A DNA stretch of 64,000 nt from Rubrivirga sp046845755 (GTDB lineage Bacteria; Bacteroidota; Rhodothermia; Rhodothermales; Rubricoccaceae), in NCBI RefSeq assembly GCF_046845755.1, contig NZ_CP177357.1:1426001-1490000 (forward strand), written 5' to 3'. Positions 23,982 through 31,770 of the stretch are shown here, in pieces. The notes under the pieces are model-generated. The model was not told the origin of the DNA and made no database searches. It was given only the letters and a program-made list of their open reading frames with translations. Both the position numbers and the translations under genes were made by a program. The first letter of the stretch is position 1; every line of letters starts with the position of its first letter.

Positions 23982-26080
23982 TGGACGGCGTCCCCTACGG
24001 CCTCGAACTGATGGTGGGCCTGCTCCGGGTGAGCGTGGTCGCCCTGGTCTCGTTCGTCCTCTTTACACGCGCGGCGCTGCCCGGCCCGCCGAAGACCTCG
24101 TCGTGGGAGGGGCGCGGCTGGGGCGACGCCGTGCTGGGGGTCTCGGCGACAGTCGTCGCGGCCTCCGCGCTCGGCGTGCTCGGCCTGCTCGACACGATGT
24201 CGCTCGCGACCACGCTCGCGCTCGCGCTCGCCGGGGGCGCGGTGCTTCGGTACCGCCGGGTCTGGCGCCGCACCCTGCTCCTCACCTACGCCGACGGGCT
24301 CCGGTGGCTGGAGCGGCTCGTCCCTCCGGGCCCCATCGCCCCCGGCGCCGACGACCCCCCATCCGACCCGGTGTCGATCCGGGCCCTCCTCGTCCCCGAC
24401 CGTCCTAGGTCGGCGGCACGGTCGGTCGATCCACAGCAGGCGACGGCGATGTCGTGGAGGGCGTCGGTCGGCGTCGTCGCCGTCGTGGCCATCGGGGTGC
24501 GTCTGATCCCCGCCTTCGCCGAGCCGGCGCCGTTCACGCTCCGGTTCTACGCCAGTTTGGAGACGCTCAAGGGGCTGATGGTCGGGGCGCCGACGGGGAG
24601 CGAGGGCGGCTGGGGGCTGCCCGCGCTGGCGCTGGCGCTCTCCGAGATGGCGCGCGTGGAGCCCTCGCTCGTGCTGCGTGGGGCGGGCGCGGTCGCGGCC
24701 GGGGCCGTCACCTACGGGGTCTGGAAGACGGTCCGCTTTTACTGGGGCGGTCCGGTGGGCGCCTTTGCGGGCGCGCTGCTCGTGGCGGTCGGCGGGCCGC
24801 TGTTGGCCGTGCCCATCGAGCGGCAGGCAGGCGCCGAGCCGCTGCTCCTGGCCGCGGCGCTCGCGCTGCCCGTCTTTCCCCACCTCGCCGCCTACGTGGG
24901 GGACGGCAACCGGCGCGGCATCTCCGTCGGGCTCGTCGGGCTGATGGCGACGGGCCTGGTGTACCCGGCCGTCGGGGCGCTGCTGGCGGCGCTCGTCGGC
25001 CTGCACGTGCTGGCGATCGTGGTGCAGGTCCGGGTGCGCCGGGCCCTCGGCGGGCAGCGACGGGGCCACTACCGCGACCGGGGACTCGTCCGCCGCGCGG
25101 GACTGCTGCTGGGGGCGGGGGCTGCGTTTGCCGGCGCGTGGCGTGGGTACGTGCTCCTGCTCGACACCCTGGGCCTCGAGGGGTCCGTGTTCTTTTTCGA
25201 GAACGCGGACGTCGCCGTCGCCCTCCCCGGGGCGGTCGCGCTGGTGCTGGGCGGGCTGCTGGTGGTGGCGCCCATCGTGCCCGGCCGGTCCATCTACTCG
25301 GAGATGCTCCCCCGGCCCGGCGCGCTGGTCCGGAACGGGGCCCAGACGCTCGGCCTGCTGGCGGTGTGGGTGGGCACCGGCGGCGACCTCGTGGGCGTCT
25401 CCGGCGGCGCCGCGGTGCTGTTGACGTGCTCGGTGGCCATCGCCGCGGGGCTCCTCGTCAACGAGGTCTACATCCGCGTCGTGGAGCCGCTCCGGATTCT
25501 GGTCCTGGGCGTCGGGCGGGCCCCCGTCTGGGCCCCGTCGGCGGTGGCGCTCGCCGCGGCGTTTGTGGTCGTGACGACCGGCTGGGGCGTGCCGGTGCCC
25601 GGGCCGCCCGTCGAGCCGGCCGGCTTCGTCGAAGCGTTTCAGGACATCGCCGACCATTCGATCCCTTACACCTGGACCGTCGTCTCCCACAACGGGATCG
25701 GCCTCCGGGCCCGGCACCGAGGCCGCTTCATGGACTACGAGTACTTCCTCCAGAACTTCGACGCCGGTTGGTACTCGCACCACGGCCGCGACGCGATCCC
25801 GACGCCCGACGTCTACCTCTTCCTCGAGCGCGGCCGCGGCCCCTCACTCGTGCGGGAAGAGCTGAGGCCCTCGGGGCGCCGCCATTCGGAGCGGTTGCGC
25901 ACGTGGGTCGACACCTACGCCCGTCGCGACGACCTGCCGGCCACGCTGACCGTCGTCTACCGCGACGACGAGGTCGAGGTGCTCCGCCTCGGTCGCCCGG
26001 CCGGCACGCTGCTCGAAGTGCCCGCCGACCTCGTCATCCCCGGCGCGCCCGCGCCGATCGCTCGCGCCGACGCCCGATGA
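23981..26080 (+). CDS. unknown polytopic membrane protein in Pel-like locus
   Basis: A 699-residue protein I do not recognise. It has about 14 hydrophobic segments from residue 8 to about 545, broken by a basic cytoplasmic loop near 110-155. A soluble C-terminal region of about 150 residues follows. This region contains DHSIPYTWTVVSHNGIGLRARHRG, DYEYFLQNFDAGW and TPDVYLFLERG, which look like a conserved globular domain rather than random loop. Start and stop overlap both neighbours (ATGA), so it is made with the PelG-like transporter and the deacetylase. It could be a GT-C-like glycosyltransferase, a polymer-channel subunit or a PelD/PelE replacement; none of these is shown by a motif. Confidence 0.8.
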   Translation: MDGVPYGLELMVGLLRVSVVALVSFVLFTRAALPGPPKTSSWEGRGWGDAVLGVSATVVAASALGVLGLLDTMSLATTLALALAGGAVLRYRRVWRRTLLLTYADGLRWLERLVPPGPIAPGADDPPSDPVSIRALLVPDRPRSAARSVDPQQATAMSWRASVGVVAVVAIGVRLIPAFAEPAPFTLRFYASLETLKGLMVGAPTGSEGGWGLPALALALSEMARVEPSLVLRGAGAVAAGAVTYGVWKTVRFYWGGPVGAFAGALLVAVGGPLLAVPIERQAGAEPLLLAAALALPVFPHLAAYVGDGNRRGISVGLVGLMATGLVYPAVGALLAALVGLHVLAIVVQVRVRRALGGQRRGHYRDRGLVRRAGLLLGAGAAFAGAWRGYVLLLDTLGLEGSVFFFENADVAVALPGAVALVLGGLLVVAPIVPGRSIYSEMLPRPGALVRNGAQTLGLLAVWVGTGGDLVGVSGGAAVLLTCSVAIAAGLLVNEVYIRVVEPLRILVLGVGRAPVWAPSAVALAAAFVVVTTGWGVPVPGPPVEPAGFVEAFQDIADHSIPYTWTVVSHNGIGLRARHRGRFMDYEYFLQNFDAGWYSHHGRDAIPTPDVYLFLERGRGPSLVREELRPSGRRHSERLRTWVDTYARRDDLPATLTVVYRDDEVEVLRLGRPAGTLLEVPADLVIPGAPAPIARADAR

Positions 26081-27933
26081 CCGCCCTCCGCGCCCTGCTC
26101 GCCGTCGTCGGCATCGCGGCCACCGTCCTCGTCGGGTCCCGGATGCTCGCGGCCGACGCGGACGCCCGCTTCGTGGCGGTCGTCGACCGGCCGGTGGCTG
26201 CACGCGCCGCCGAGGTGCTCCTGCTCGTCGACGGAACGGACCCCTACGCCGCGCCCGTCGTCGAGCACGTGCGGACGGCCCTGGGGCGGACCCGCGTCGC
26301 GTTCGCGGAACACGACCTCGCGTCCGGCCAGCCGCTCCCGCCGCTCGGCTCGATGCAGGCGGTGCTGACCGTCGTCGAACGCTTGGGCCAGATGTCCGAC
26401 GAGGACGCCCGCGAGCTGTCCGCGTTCGTGCGCGGCGGAGGCGGGCTGGCGGTGTTGTACCGGGGGCACGACGCCCGTCTCGCCGGTCTTCTAGGGGTCG
26501 AGCTGACAGGGGCGCCTCGGTTTTCGACCGCCCCGGAGCCCCTGACGTTCACAGACGCCCTGATGCCTGGGGGCGACGACCTCACGCTCCAGCCGGTGGC
26601 GCTGTCCGCCCTCGACGTGCGCGCCGCGTCCGACTGCGACGTGTTCGCCGAGCGCGAGCAGGGCCGGCCGCTGGCGTGGACGTGCGCCCGGGGCGCAGGC
26701 CGCGTCGTGTTCTGGAACACGGTCGCGCTCGGGGCGAAGGCGTTCCGAGGGCACCTGCTGCAGTCGCTGGCGCTCGTCCACCCCGCGCACGTCCGCCCGA
26801 TGGCGGGGTGGGCGACCGTCTACCTCGACGACTTCCCGTCGCCGGCCTCGAACCAGCGCGTCGAGCCGATCTGGAGTGCGCACGGGGAGTCGCCCGCGAC
26901 GTTCTACGCCCATCGGTGGTACCCGGACATGGTGGCGATCGGGGAGCGCTACGACCTCCCCTACACGAGCACAGTCATCTATTCCTACAACGGCCGCACG
27001 ACCCCGCCCTTCGATCTCGGGGAGTGGCTGACCGGCCGGGTCCAGAGCTTCGGCGGGCTGGTCCCGTACGCGCCCTACATCATGGCGGAGGACGCAGGGC
27101 GCTCGGAGCTGGCGCTCCACGGCTACAACCACGAGCCGCTCCGCCTTGACGTCTGGGGCACGCAAGCGCCCATGATCGACGCGCTCCGGGTCGCGCGGCG
27201 TCGCTGGGTCTCGGAGGACGCCGCACCGCTGCCCACAACGTACGTCCCGCCGATGAACCGCATCGACTCGGTCGGCGTGGCGGCGCTGCGGGCGGCGTTC
27301 CCGGAGACCCGCACCATCGCCGGCCTGTACTTCGGGCCGTCGGAGCTCGGGCAGGACCGGGAGTTCGGGCCCGAGCCGTGGGCCCCCGAGGTGTACGCGC
27401 TCCCCCGCAACACCGCCGGCTACGTAATGGGCGACGAGGCCCGCCTGCGGACCCTGACCCTGCTGACCTCGCTCGGCGTCTGGTCCCACTTCGTCCACCC
27501 CGACGACGTGTACCCCAACGCGGACCGCGCGACCTCGTACCGCGAGATGGGCCTCGACGACCCCGCGGCGTTGGGGTGGGAGGGGGGCGACGGGCTCCGC
27601 GCCGCCTTCGAGCGCTGGGTCCGCTTCGTCCAGCTGCGCTACCCCTGGATCGATTTCGTGACCGCCCGCCAGGCCGCCGACCGGATGCACGCCTTCGACC
27701 GCCTGTCGCTGGCGTCGACCCCGCGCGACGAGGCGGACGGGCGGGCGCTCGCTCTCCGGCTCAGCCAGCCCCGCCAGACGGTCGTGACCTGGGCCCGGCC
27801 GGGCGAGGCGCTGGTCGAGGTCGACGGCGGCACAATCGTTGACGTGTGGGAGGGCCCGCTCCTCACCCAGTACACCGTGCGCGCGTCGGGCCTCGACGTG
27901 TCGCTGCGGTTCCGCGATCTCCCGACCCCATGA
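26077..27933 (+). CDS. DUF2194-like polysaccharide deacetylase (PelA deacetylase-like)
   Basis: A 618-residue protein with an N-terminal signal/anchor segment (about 5-25). A Rossmann-like region follows (about 45-230, AEVLLLVDGTDPYAAPVVEHV and GGGGLAVLYRGHD), then a NodB/CE4-type region. The metal-site motifs are YLDDFPSP (Asp251-Asp252) and HGYNHE (His348, His352), and a late PPMNRIDS block may be the arginine/active-site loop. This layout fits DUF2194-type proteins, linked by family knowledge to the deacetylase half of PelA. It should remove N-acetyl groups from the polymer in the periplasm. It overlaps both neighbours by four bases. In Pseudomonas PelA the deacetylase is fused to a hydrolase; here the hydrolase is a separate gene. 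Confidence 0.75.
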   Translation: MTALRALLAVVGIAATVLVGSRMLAADADARFVAVVDRPVAARAAEVLLLVDGTDPYAAPVVEHVRTALGRTRVAFAEHDLASGQPLPPLGSMQAVLTVVERLGQMSDEDARELSAFVRGGGGLAVLYRGHDARLAGLLGVELTGAPRFSTAPEPLTFTDALMPGGDDLTLQPVALSALDVRAASDCDVFAEREQGRPLAWTCARGAGRVVFWNTVALGAKAFRGHLLQSLALVHPAHVRPMAGWATVYLDDFPSPASNQRVEPIWSAHGESPATFYAHRWYPDMVAIGERYDLPYTSTVIYSYNGRTTPPFDLGEWLTGRVQSFGGLVPYAPYIMAEDAGRSELALHGYNHEPLRLDVWGTQAPMIDALRVARRRWVSEDAAPLPTTYVPPMNRIDSVGVAALRAAFPETRTIAGLYFGPSELGQDREFGPEPWAPEVYALPRNTAGYVMGDEARLRTLTLLTSLGVWSHFVHPDDVYPNADRATSYREMGLDDPAALGWEGGDGLRAAFERWVRFVQLRYPWIDFVTARQAADRMHAFDRLSLASTPRDEADGRALALRLSQPRQTVVTWARPGEALVEVDGGTIVDVWEGPLLTQYTVRASGLDVSLRFRDLPTP

Positions 27934-29474
27934 CGTTCCGTGCCGCCGGCCTCGCGCTCGCCCTCGCCCTGTCGGCAGGGGCGTCCGCCCAGGACCGCCC
28001 CTCGCTCGACGCCCTCGCCGCCCGCGTGGCGGAGGCGCCCGACGACGCCCAGGCGCGGCGCGCGCTGGCCGCCCGCTACACCGAGGCCGGTCGGCCCGAG
28101 GCCGCCGTGCCCCACCTCGCGTGGCTCGCCGACAGCCGGCCCGCCGACCCTGACGTGCTCCGGCAGCTCGTCCAGCACCTGCTCTGGACCGACCGCGCGT
28201 CGGAGGCCGTGCCCGTCCTCGACCGCCTGGTGGCCGTCGACCCCGCCGACGACGACGCCCGCGTCCGGCTCGCGGGCCTGCTGACGTGGGACGGCGGGGC
28301 CGCCCGGGCCGTCGACCTGCTGGCGCCGATCGCCGAGCGCCGGCCCGCCGACCCGGCCGTCCAGCGCGCCTTCGCCTTCGCCCTGCTCGCCGCCGGCGAC
28401 GACCGGGCTCGGCGCCAGCTCGATCGCGCCCTCGGGCTCGCGCCCGACGACGCGACGCTGCTGCTCGAGTCCGCCGCGGTCGAGCGGTGGGACGGCGACT
28501 GGTCGCTCGCCGAGCGCCGCGCGCGCCGCGCCCTTGGGATCGGCCTCGACGCCGATGCCGCACGCCGCGCCTACGCCCTGCTCGCGGACATCCGCACCCT
28601 GCAGACGCCGGAGGTCACCACCCGAATTACCCGGGGCGACGACTCGAACGGCATCGAGCGCGTGGCCTCGCCCGTCCGTGTCGAGGCCGTCGTGTCGTCG
28701 CGTTGGGCGGTCGGCGTCGAGGGCACCCGGGAGATGATCTCCGGCCGCGACGACGCCAGCGCCCGGGCCGCCAGCTATGTGCCCTTCGCCGTCTGGACGC
28801 CCGCACGCGGACTCCGTGTGGAAGGCGCCGCGGGGATCGAGAGCTCGCCGGGCGACCTGAGCCCCGTCGTCCGTGCCCGGGTCCAGAAATCGTGGGCGGG
28901 GGAGCAGTTCGCCCTCGTCCGCCTCACCGGCGAGACGCGCCGGGCGACGGACGCCGCGACTGCCCTCGAAGCCGGCCTCCGGCGGACGACCGTGACGGCC
29001 GAGGCGTACGCCGAGCCCTCGTCGGCGCTCTCGGCCTTCGGGTCGGTCGCCGCCCACCGATACTCGGACGGCAACGCTCGCGTCCAGGCCTCCGCCTCGG
29101 GCCGCTGGCTCCCGTTTCGCGTCGGGACCACGGGCCCGCGCCCGGCCGCCGCCATCGGGCCGACCGCCACGCTCGTTTACGACGACACCCAGACCGTGTA
29201 CCCCGACTCGCGCCCCTACTACACGCCCTCCAACCTGTGGACCGGCTCTGTCGGCCTGGCCGCGGCCCTCGCGCCGACCGGCGGGGTCCGTCTCGACGGG
29301 ACGCTGGGCCTGGCGCGCCAGTCCGGGACGTTCGCGGCGACGAGCCTGGCGTACGGCCTCGCCGTCGAGGTCGAGCACGGGCGCAACGCCGTGCGGCTCG
29401 AGGCGCGCCGCTCGGGGTCCTCCGCCTACGCGGCCGACGCGGTGTCCCTGTCCGCCCGCTTCCGCCTCCCCTGA
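27930..29474 (+). CDS. TPR plus outer-membrane beta-barrel exporter (PelB/BcsC-like)
   Basis: A 514-residue protein with a signal peptide (about 1-21, ending ASAQD). About five tetratricopeptide repeats follow to residue 210 (for example ARRALAARYTEAGRPEAAVPHLAWL). The rest is a beta-strand-rich part from about 225 that starts TRITRGDDSNG and ends SARFRLP. The block DDTQTVYPDSRPYYTPSNLW resembles the late strand-loop signature in BcsC/PelB/PgaA barrels. It is much shorter than PelB or BcsC, so the TPR scaffold is compact. It should thread the polymer through the outer membrane. Its start overlaps the deacetylase stop. Confidence 0.75.
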   Translation: MTFRAAGLALALALSAGASAQDRPSLDALAARVAEAPDDAQARRALAARYTEAGRPEAAVPHLAWLADSRPADPDVLRQLVQHLLWTDRASEAVPVLDRLVAVDPADDDARVRLAGLLTWDGGAARAVDLLAPIAERRPADPAVQRAFAFALLAAGDDRARRQLDRALGLAPDDATLLLESAAVERWDGDWSLAERRARRALGIGLDADAARRAYALLADIRTLQTPEVTTRITRGDDSNGIERVASPVRVEAVVSSRWAVGVEGTREMISGRDDASARAASYVPFAVWTPARGLRVEGAAGIESSPGDLSPVVRARVQKSWAGEQFALVRLTGETRRATDAATALEAGLRRTTVTAEAYAEPSSALSAFGSVAAHRYSDGNARVQASASGRWLPFRVGTTGPRPAAAIGPTATLVYDDTQTVYPDSRPYYTPSNLWTGSVGLAAALAPTGGVRLDGTLGLARQSGTFAATSLAYGLAVEVEHGRNAVRLEARRSGSSAYAADAVSLSARFRLP

Positions 29475-29479
29475 ACGCT

Positions 29480-30340
29480 GTGTCGCCCCCCCTTTGGATC
29501 GGATTGTTGGTCGGGCTGTCGGCCTGCGTGACCCCGCCCCCGCCATCGCAGGCGGAGGTGTCCCGAGAGTCGCGCCGGGCCGCCCTGCACGGCGCCGGGA
29601 CGTTCGCGGCGATCTTGTCGGAGCGCGCAGAGCTGGACGCCCTGGCAAGCTTCGACGTCGTCATCCTCGACCCCGACACCTACGAGGCCGACGACGTGGT
29701 CGCGCTCCGGGACGCCGGGGTGGCCACGCTGGGCTACGTCAACATCGGCGAGATCGAGGACTGGCGCTCGCACGCGCCCACCGTGGATCCGTTGTGGGTG
29801 CTCGGGGAAAACCCCGCGTGGCCCGGCCACCAGTTTATCGACGCCCGCCAGCCGGGTTGGCGCGAGCTCATCGTCGGGACGGTCGCGCGGCTCGTCGTCG
29901 CCAAGGGATTCGACGGCCTGTTCCTCGACATGGCCGACGTCGCCGCACCCGCCCTGTTTCCCGAGACGGCTGACGGGGTCGTCGCGCTCGTCGAGGCGCT
30001 CCGCGAGGCGTACCCGATGCACGCGATCGTGATGAACCGGGGGCTCTTCCTCCTCGACCGGGTGGAGCCCGCGCTCGACGGCCTGCTGGTCGAGGGCGTG
30101 TGGGCCCGACTCTCGCCGGACGGCGCGTACGTTCGGACGCCGGCCGACGAGACCGACCGATTGGTCGCCGCCCTACGCCGCATGCGCCAAGCCGGCGGCG
30201 GCGCCTTCGCCGTCGATTATGCCGACACCGACCGCCTCCGCGCCCATGCCCTCGACGCCGCCCGCCGTGCCCGACTCCCCATCTACGTCGGCCGGCGAGC
30301 CCTCGGTGGGCCCGAACTGGACGGACGAACAGGCTGGTAG
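29480..30340 (+). CDS. lipoprotein endo-alpha-1,4-polygalactosaminidase-like hydrolase (GH114/TM1410)
   Basis: A 286-residue lipoprotein: signal segment with lipobox LSAC and lipidated Cys16. The TIM-barrel domain starts at about residue 45 with VVILDPDTYEADDVVALRDAG. Key strand ends are LGYVNIGEIEDWR and GFDGLFLDMADV, followed by YPMHAIVMNRG and GLLVEGVW, as in GH114/TM1410 and the related PelA hydrolase domain (GH166). Those act on galactosaminogalactan or Pel. It likely trims Pel-like polymer in the periplasm. The start is a GTG five bases after the barrel gene. Its 3' end overlaps the first PelF-like gene by about 95 bases. Confidence 0.82.
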   Translation: MSPPLWIGLLVGLSACVTPPPPSQAEVSRESRRAALHGAGTFAAILSERAELDALASFDVVILDPDTYEADDVVALRDAGVATLGYVNIGEIEDWRSHAPTVDPLWVLGENPAWPGHQFIDARQPGWRELIVGTVARLVVAKGFDGLFLDMADVAAPALFPETADGVVALVEALREAYPMHAIVMNRGLFLLDRVEPALDGLLVEGVWARLSPDGAYVRTPADETDRLVAALRRMRQAGGGAFAVDYADTDRLRAHALDAARRARLPIYVGRRALGGPELDGRTGW

Positions 30341-31565
30341 CGCCGACGTCGCGCTCGTCCTCGAAGGCACGTATCCCTACGCCATCGGCGGGGTGTCGAC
30401 CTGGCTGGACGGCCTGATCCGGGCGTCGCCGGATGTCTCATTCGGTGTGTGTCATCTATATGCAGGACAGCGGCCGGGCGCCCCGGCGTTCGAGCGTCCG
30501 GACAACGTGGTCTGGCACACCGACCTGCGTCTTCCGGACGCGCTCGACGCGATCGACCCCGACGAGTTGGCGGCCCAGTTGCCCGCGTGCGACGTGGTCC
30601 ACGCCTTGTCGACGGGGTTTGCCGGGCTCGTCGGGCGTTCGATCAAGCGCCAGCGCGGCGTCCCACTCGTCGTGACCGAGCACGGCGTGTACTGGCACGA
30701 GGTCGAGCAGGGGGCACCGGAGCTCGAGACCGGCTTGCGGCTGCTAGGCGCGGACGCGTCGGGGGGCAACCCCTGCGCGAGCCGGGCGGGCTGGGTGGAC
30801 TGGTTCAAGGACGCGGCGCGGCAGGCCTTTGCGGCCGCCGACGTGGTAACGACCGTGACGGCGGCGAACCTGTCCTTGCAGGCGGCCGTCGGGTTCGAGG
30901 ACGCCCTCGTGATCCCCAACGGCGTCGCCCCGCCCGCGTCGCGTGGGCCATTGAGCCCCCGGGAGCTTGCGGAGGTGGAGGCCTCGGCCCGGCTCGACGC
31001 CTCGTTTCGCGTGGTCTACCTCGGCCGCGTGACGCCGTTGAAAGACGTGCACACGCTGATCCGAGCGTTCGCCGTCCTGCTCGGGGACGTGCCCGGCGCC
31101 CGGCTGCACCTCGTGGGGCCGACAGACGACCTGGCGTACGCCGCCAGCTGCCGCGCCCTCGCGGGCCGCCTCGGCGTGCGCGAGCGCGTCCACCTCACGG
31201 GCATTCAGCCCGCATCGCTCTGGCTCCGCCACGCCGACGCCGTCGTGCTCGCGTCGCGGAGCGAGGCCGAGCCGCTGGCGCTCCTGGAGGCGATGGCGCA
31301 CGGCGTGCCCTGCGTCGCACCCGACGTGGGCGGGATCCGCGCGCTGATCGGCGGCCCCGACCCGGCGGGCATCGTCGTCGGGTCGCCGACCGACTCCCAA
31401 CCCGGCACGCTCGCGGCCCCAATCGCCAACGCCCTCCGTTCGCTGGCGGGCGATGCTGGCGAACGCCAGCGCCTCGGGGACGCGGGGCTCCGTCGCGTGG
31501 AGGGCCGCACCGTGGCGGCCGTCGCCGCCCAGTATCGCGCGGTCTACGGCGCGATCGCGCACTGA
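30246..31565 (+). CDS. PelF-type glycosyltransferase, paralog 1
   Basis: A 439-residue GT4 enzyme. The N-terminal block VALVLEGTYPYAIGGVSTWLDGLI is the hallmark of PelF (DUF3492 region). The C-terminal half has VVYLGRVTPLKDVHTLIRAF and the EX7E block SEAEPLALLEAMAHGVP, which binds the UDP-sugar. PelF polymerises the Pel backbone from UDP-GalNAc/GlcNAc. It ends VYGAIAH. Two in-frame ATGs compete: 30246, used here, and 30219. Both overlap the preceding hydrolase gene by roughly 95-120 bases, a long overlap for this genome, so a GTG near 30267 is also possible. Confidence 0.85.
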   Translation: MPSTPPAVPDSPSTSAGEPSVGPNWTDEQAGSADVALVLEGTYPYAIGGVSTWLDGLIRASPDVSFGVCHLYAGQRPGAPAFERPDNVVWHTDLRLPDALDAIDPDELAAQLPACDVVHALSTGFAGLVGRSIKRQRGVPLVVTEHGVYWHEVEQGAPELETGLRLLGADASGGNPCASRAGWVDWFKDAARQAFAAADVVTTVTAANLSLQAAVGFEDALVIPNGVAPPASRGPLSPRELAEVEASARLDASFRVVYLGRVTPLKDVHTLIRAFAVLLGDVPGARLHLVGPTDDLAYAASCRALAGRLGVRERVHLTGIQPASLWLRHADAVVLASRSEAEPLALLEAMAHGVPCVAPDVGGIRALIGGPDPAGIVVGSPTDSQPGTLAAPIANALRSLAGDAGERQRLGDAGLRRVEGRTVAAVAAQYRAVYGAIAH

Positions 31566-31580
31566 CAAACCGTCACGCCT

Positions 31581-31659
31581 GCGGGCGACGCCTCCCGCGG
31601 ATCGCCCGTGCCAGACACGCCCCCCGACAGGTCGGTGTCGGCGCCGTCCGACACGGGCG
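31581..31659 (+). other. structured spacer between the two pelF-like genes
   Basis: The 205-base gap 31566-31770 holds overlapping inverted repeats. Bases 31581-31588 pair with 31602-31609. Bases 31603-31610 pair perfectly with 31652-31659, which excludes the first hairpin. Bases 31635-31641 pair with 31648-31654. The arrangement could be an attenuator, a processing site or a weak terminator; no T run follows. I saw no match to a known riboswitch core. Confidence 0.4.
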
Positions 31660-31770
31660 GAGACCCGGTGTCACCCGCGGGTTCCAAGGTGGAGGGCTGA
31701 ACGCGAGAGGGTCCAGGCAGGGCCGTGGGGAACGACGATTGGAGAACTGTCGGCACACCCGCCTGCTTCT

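Noticed and set aside
31566..31770. Possible c-di-GMP riboswitch between the pelF paralogs
   Set aside because: The gap begins with bases loosely like part of a GEMM core (GTCACGC), but the rest of the conserved core and tetraloop receptor are absent.
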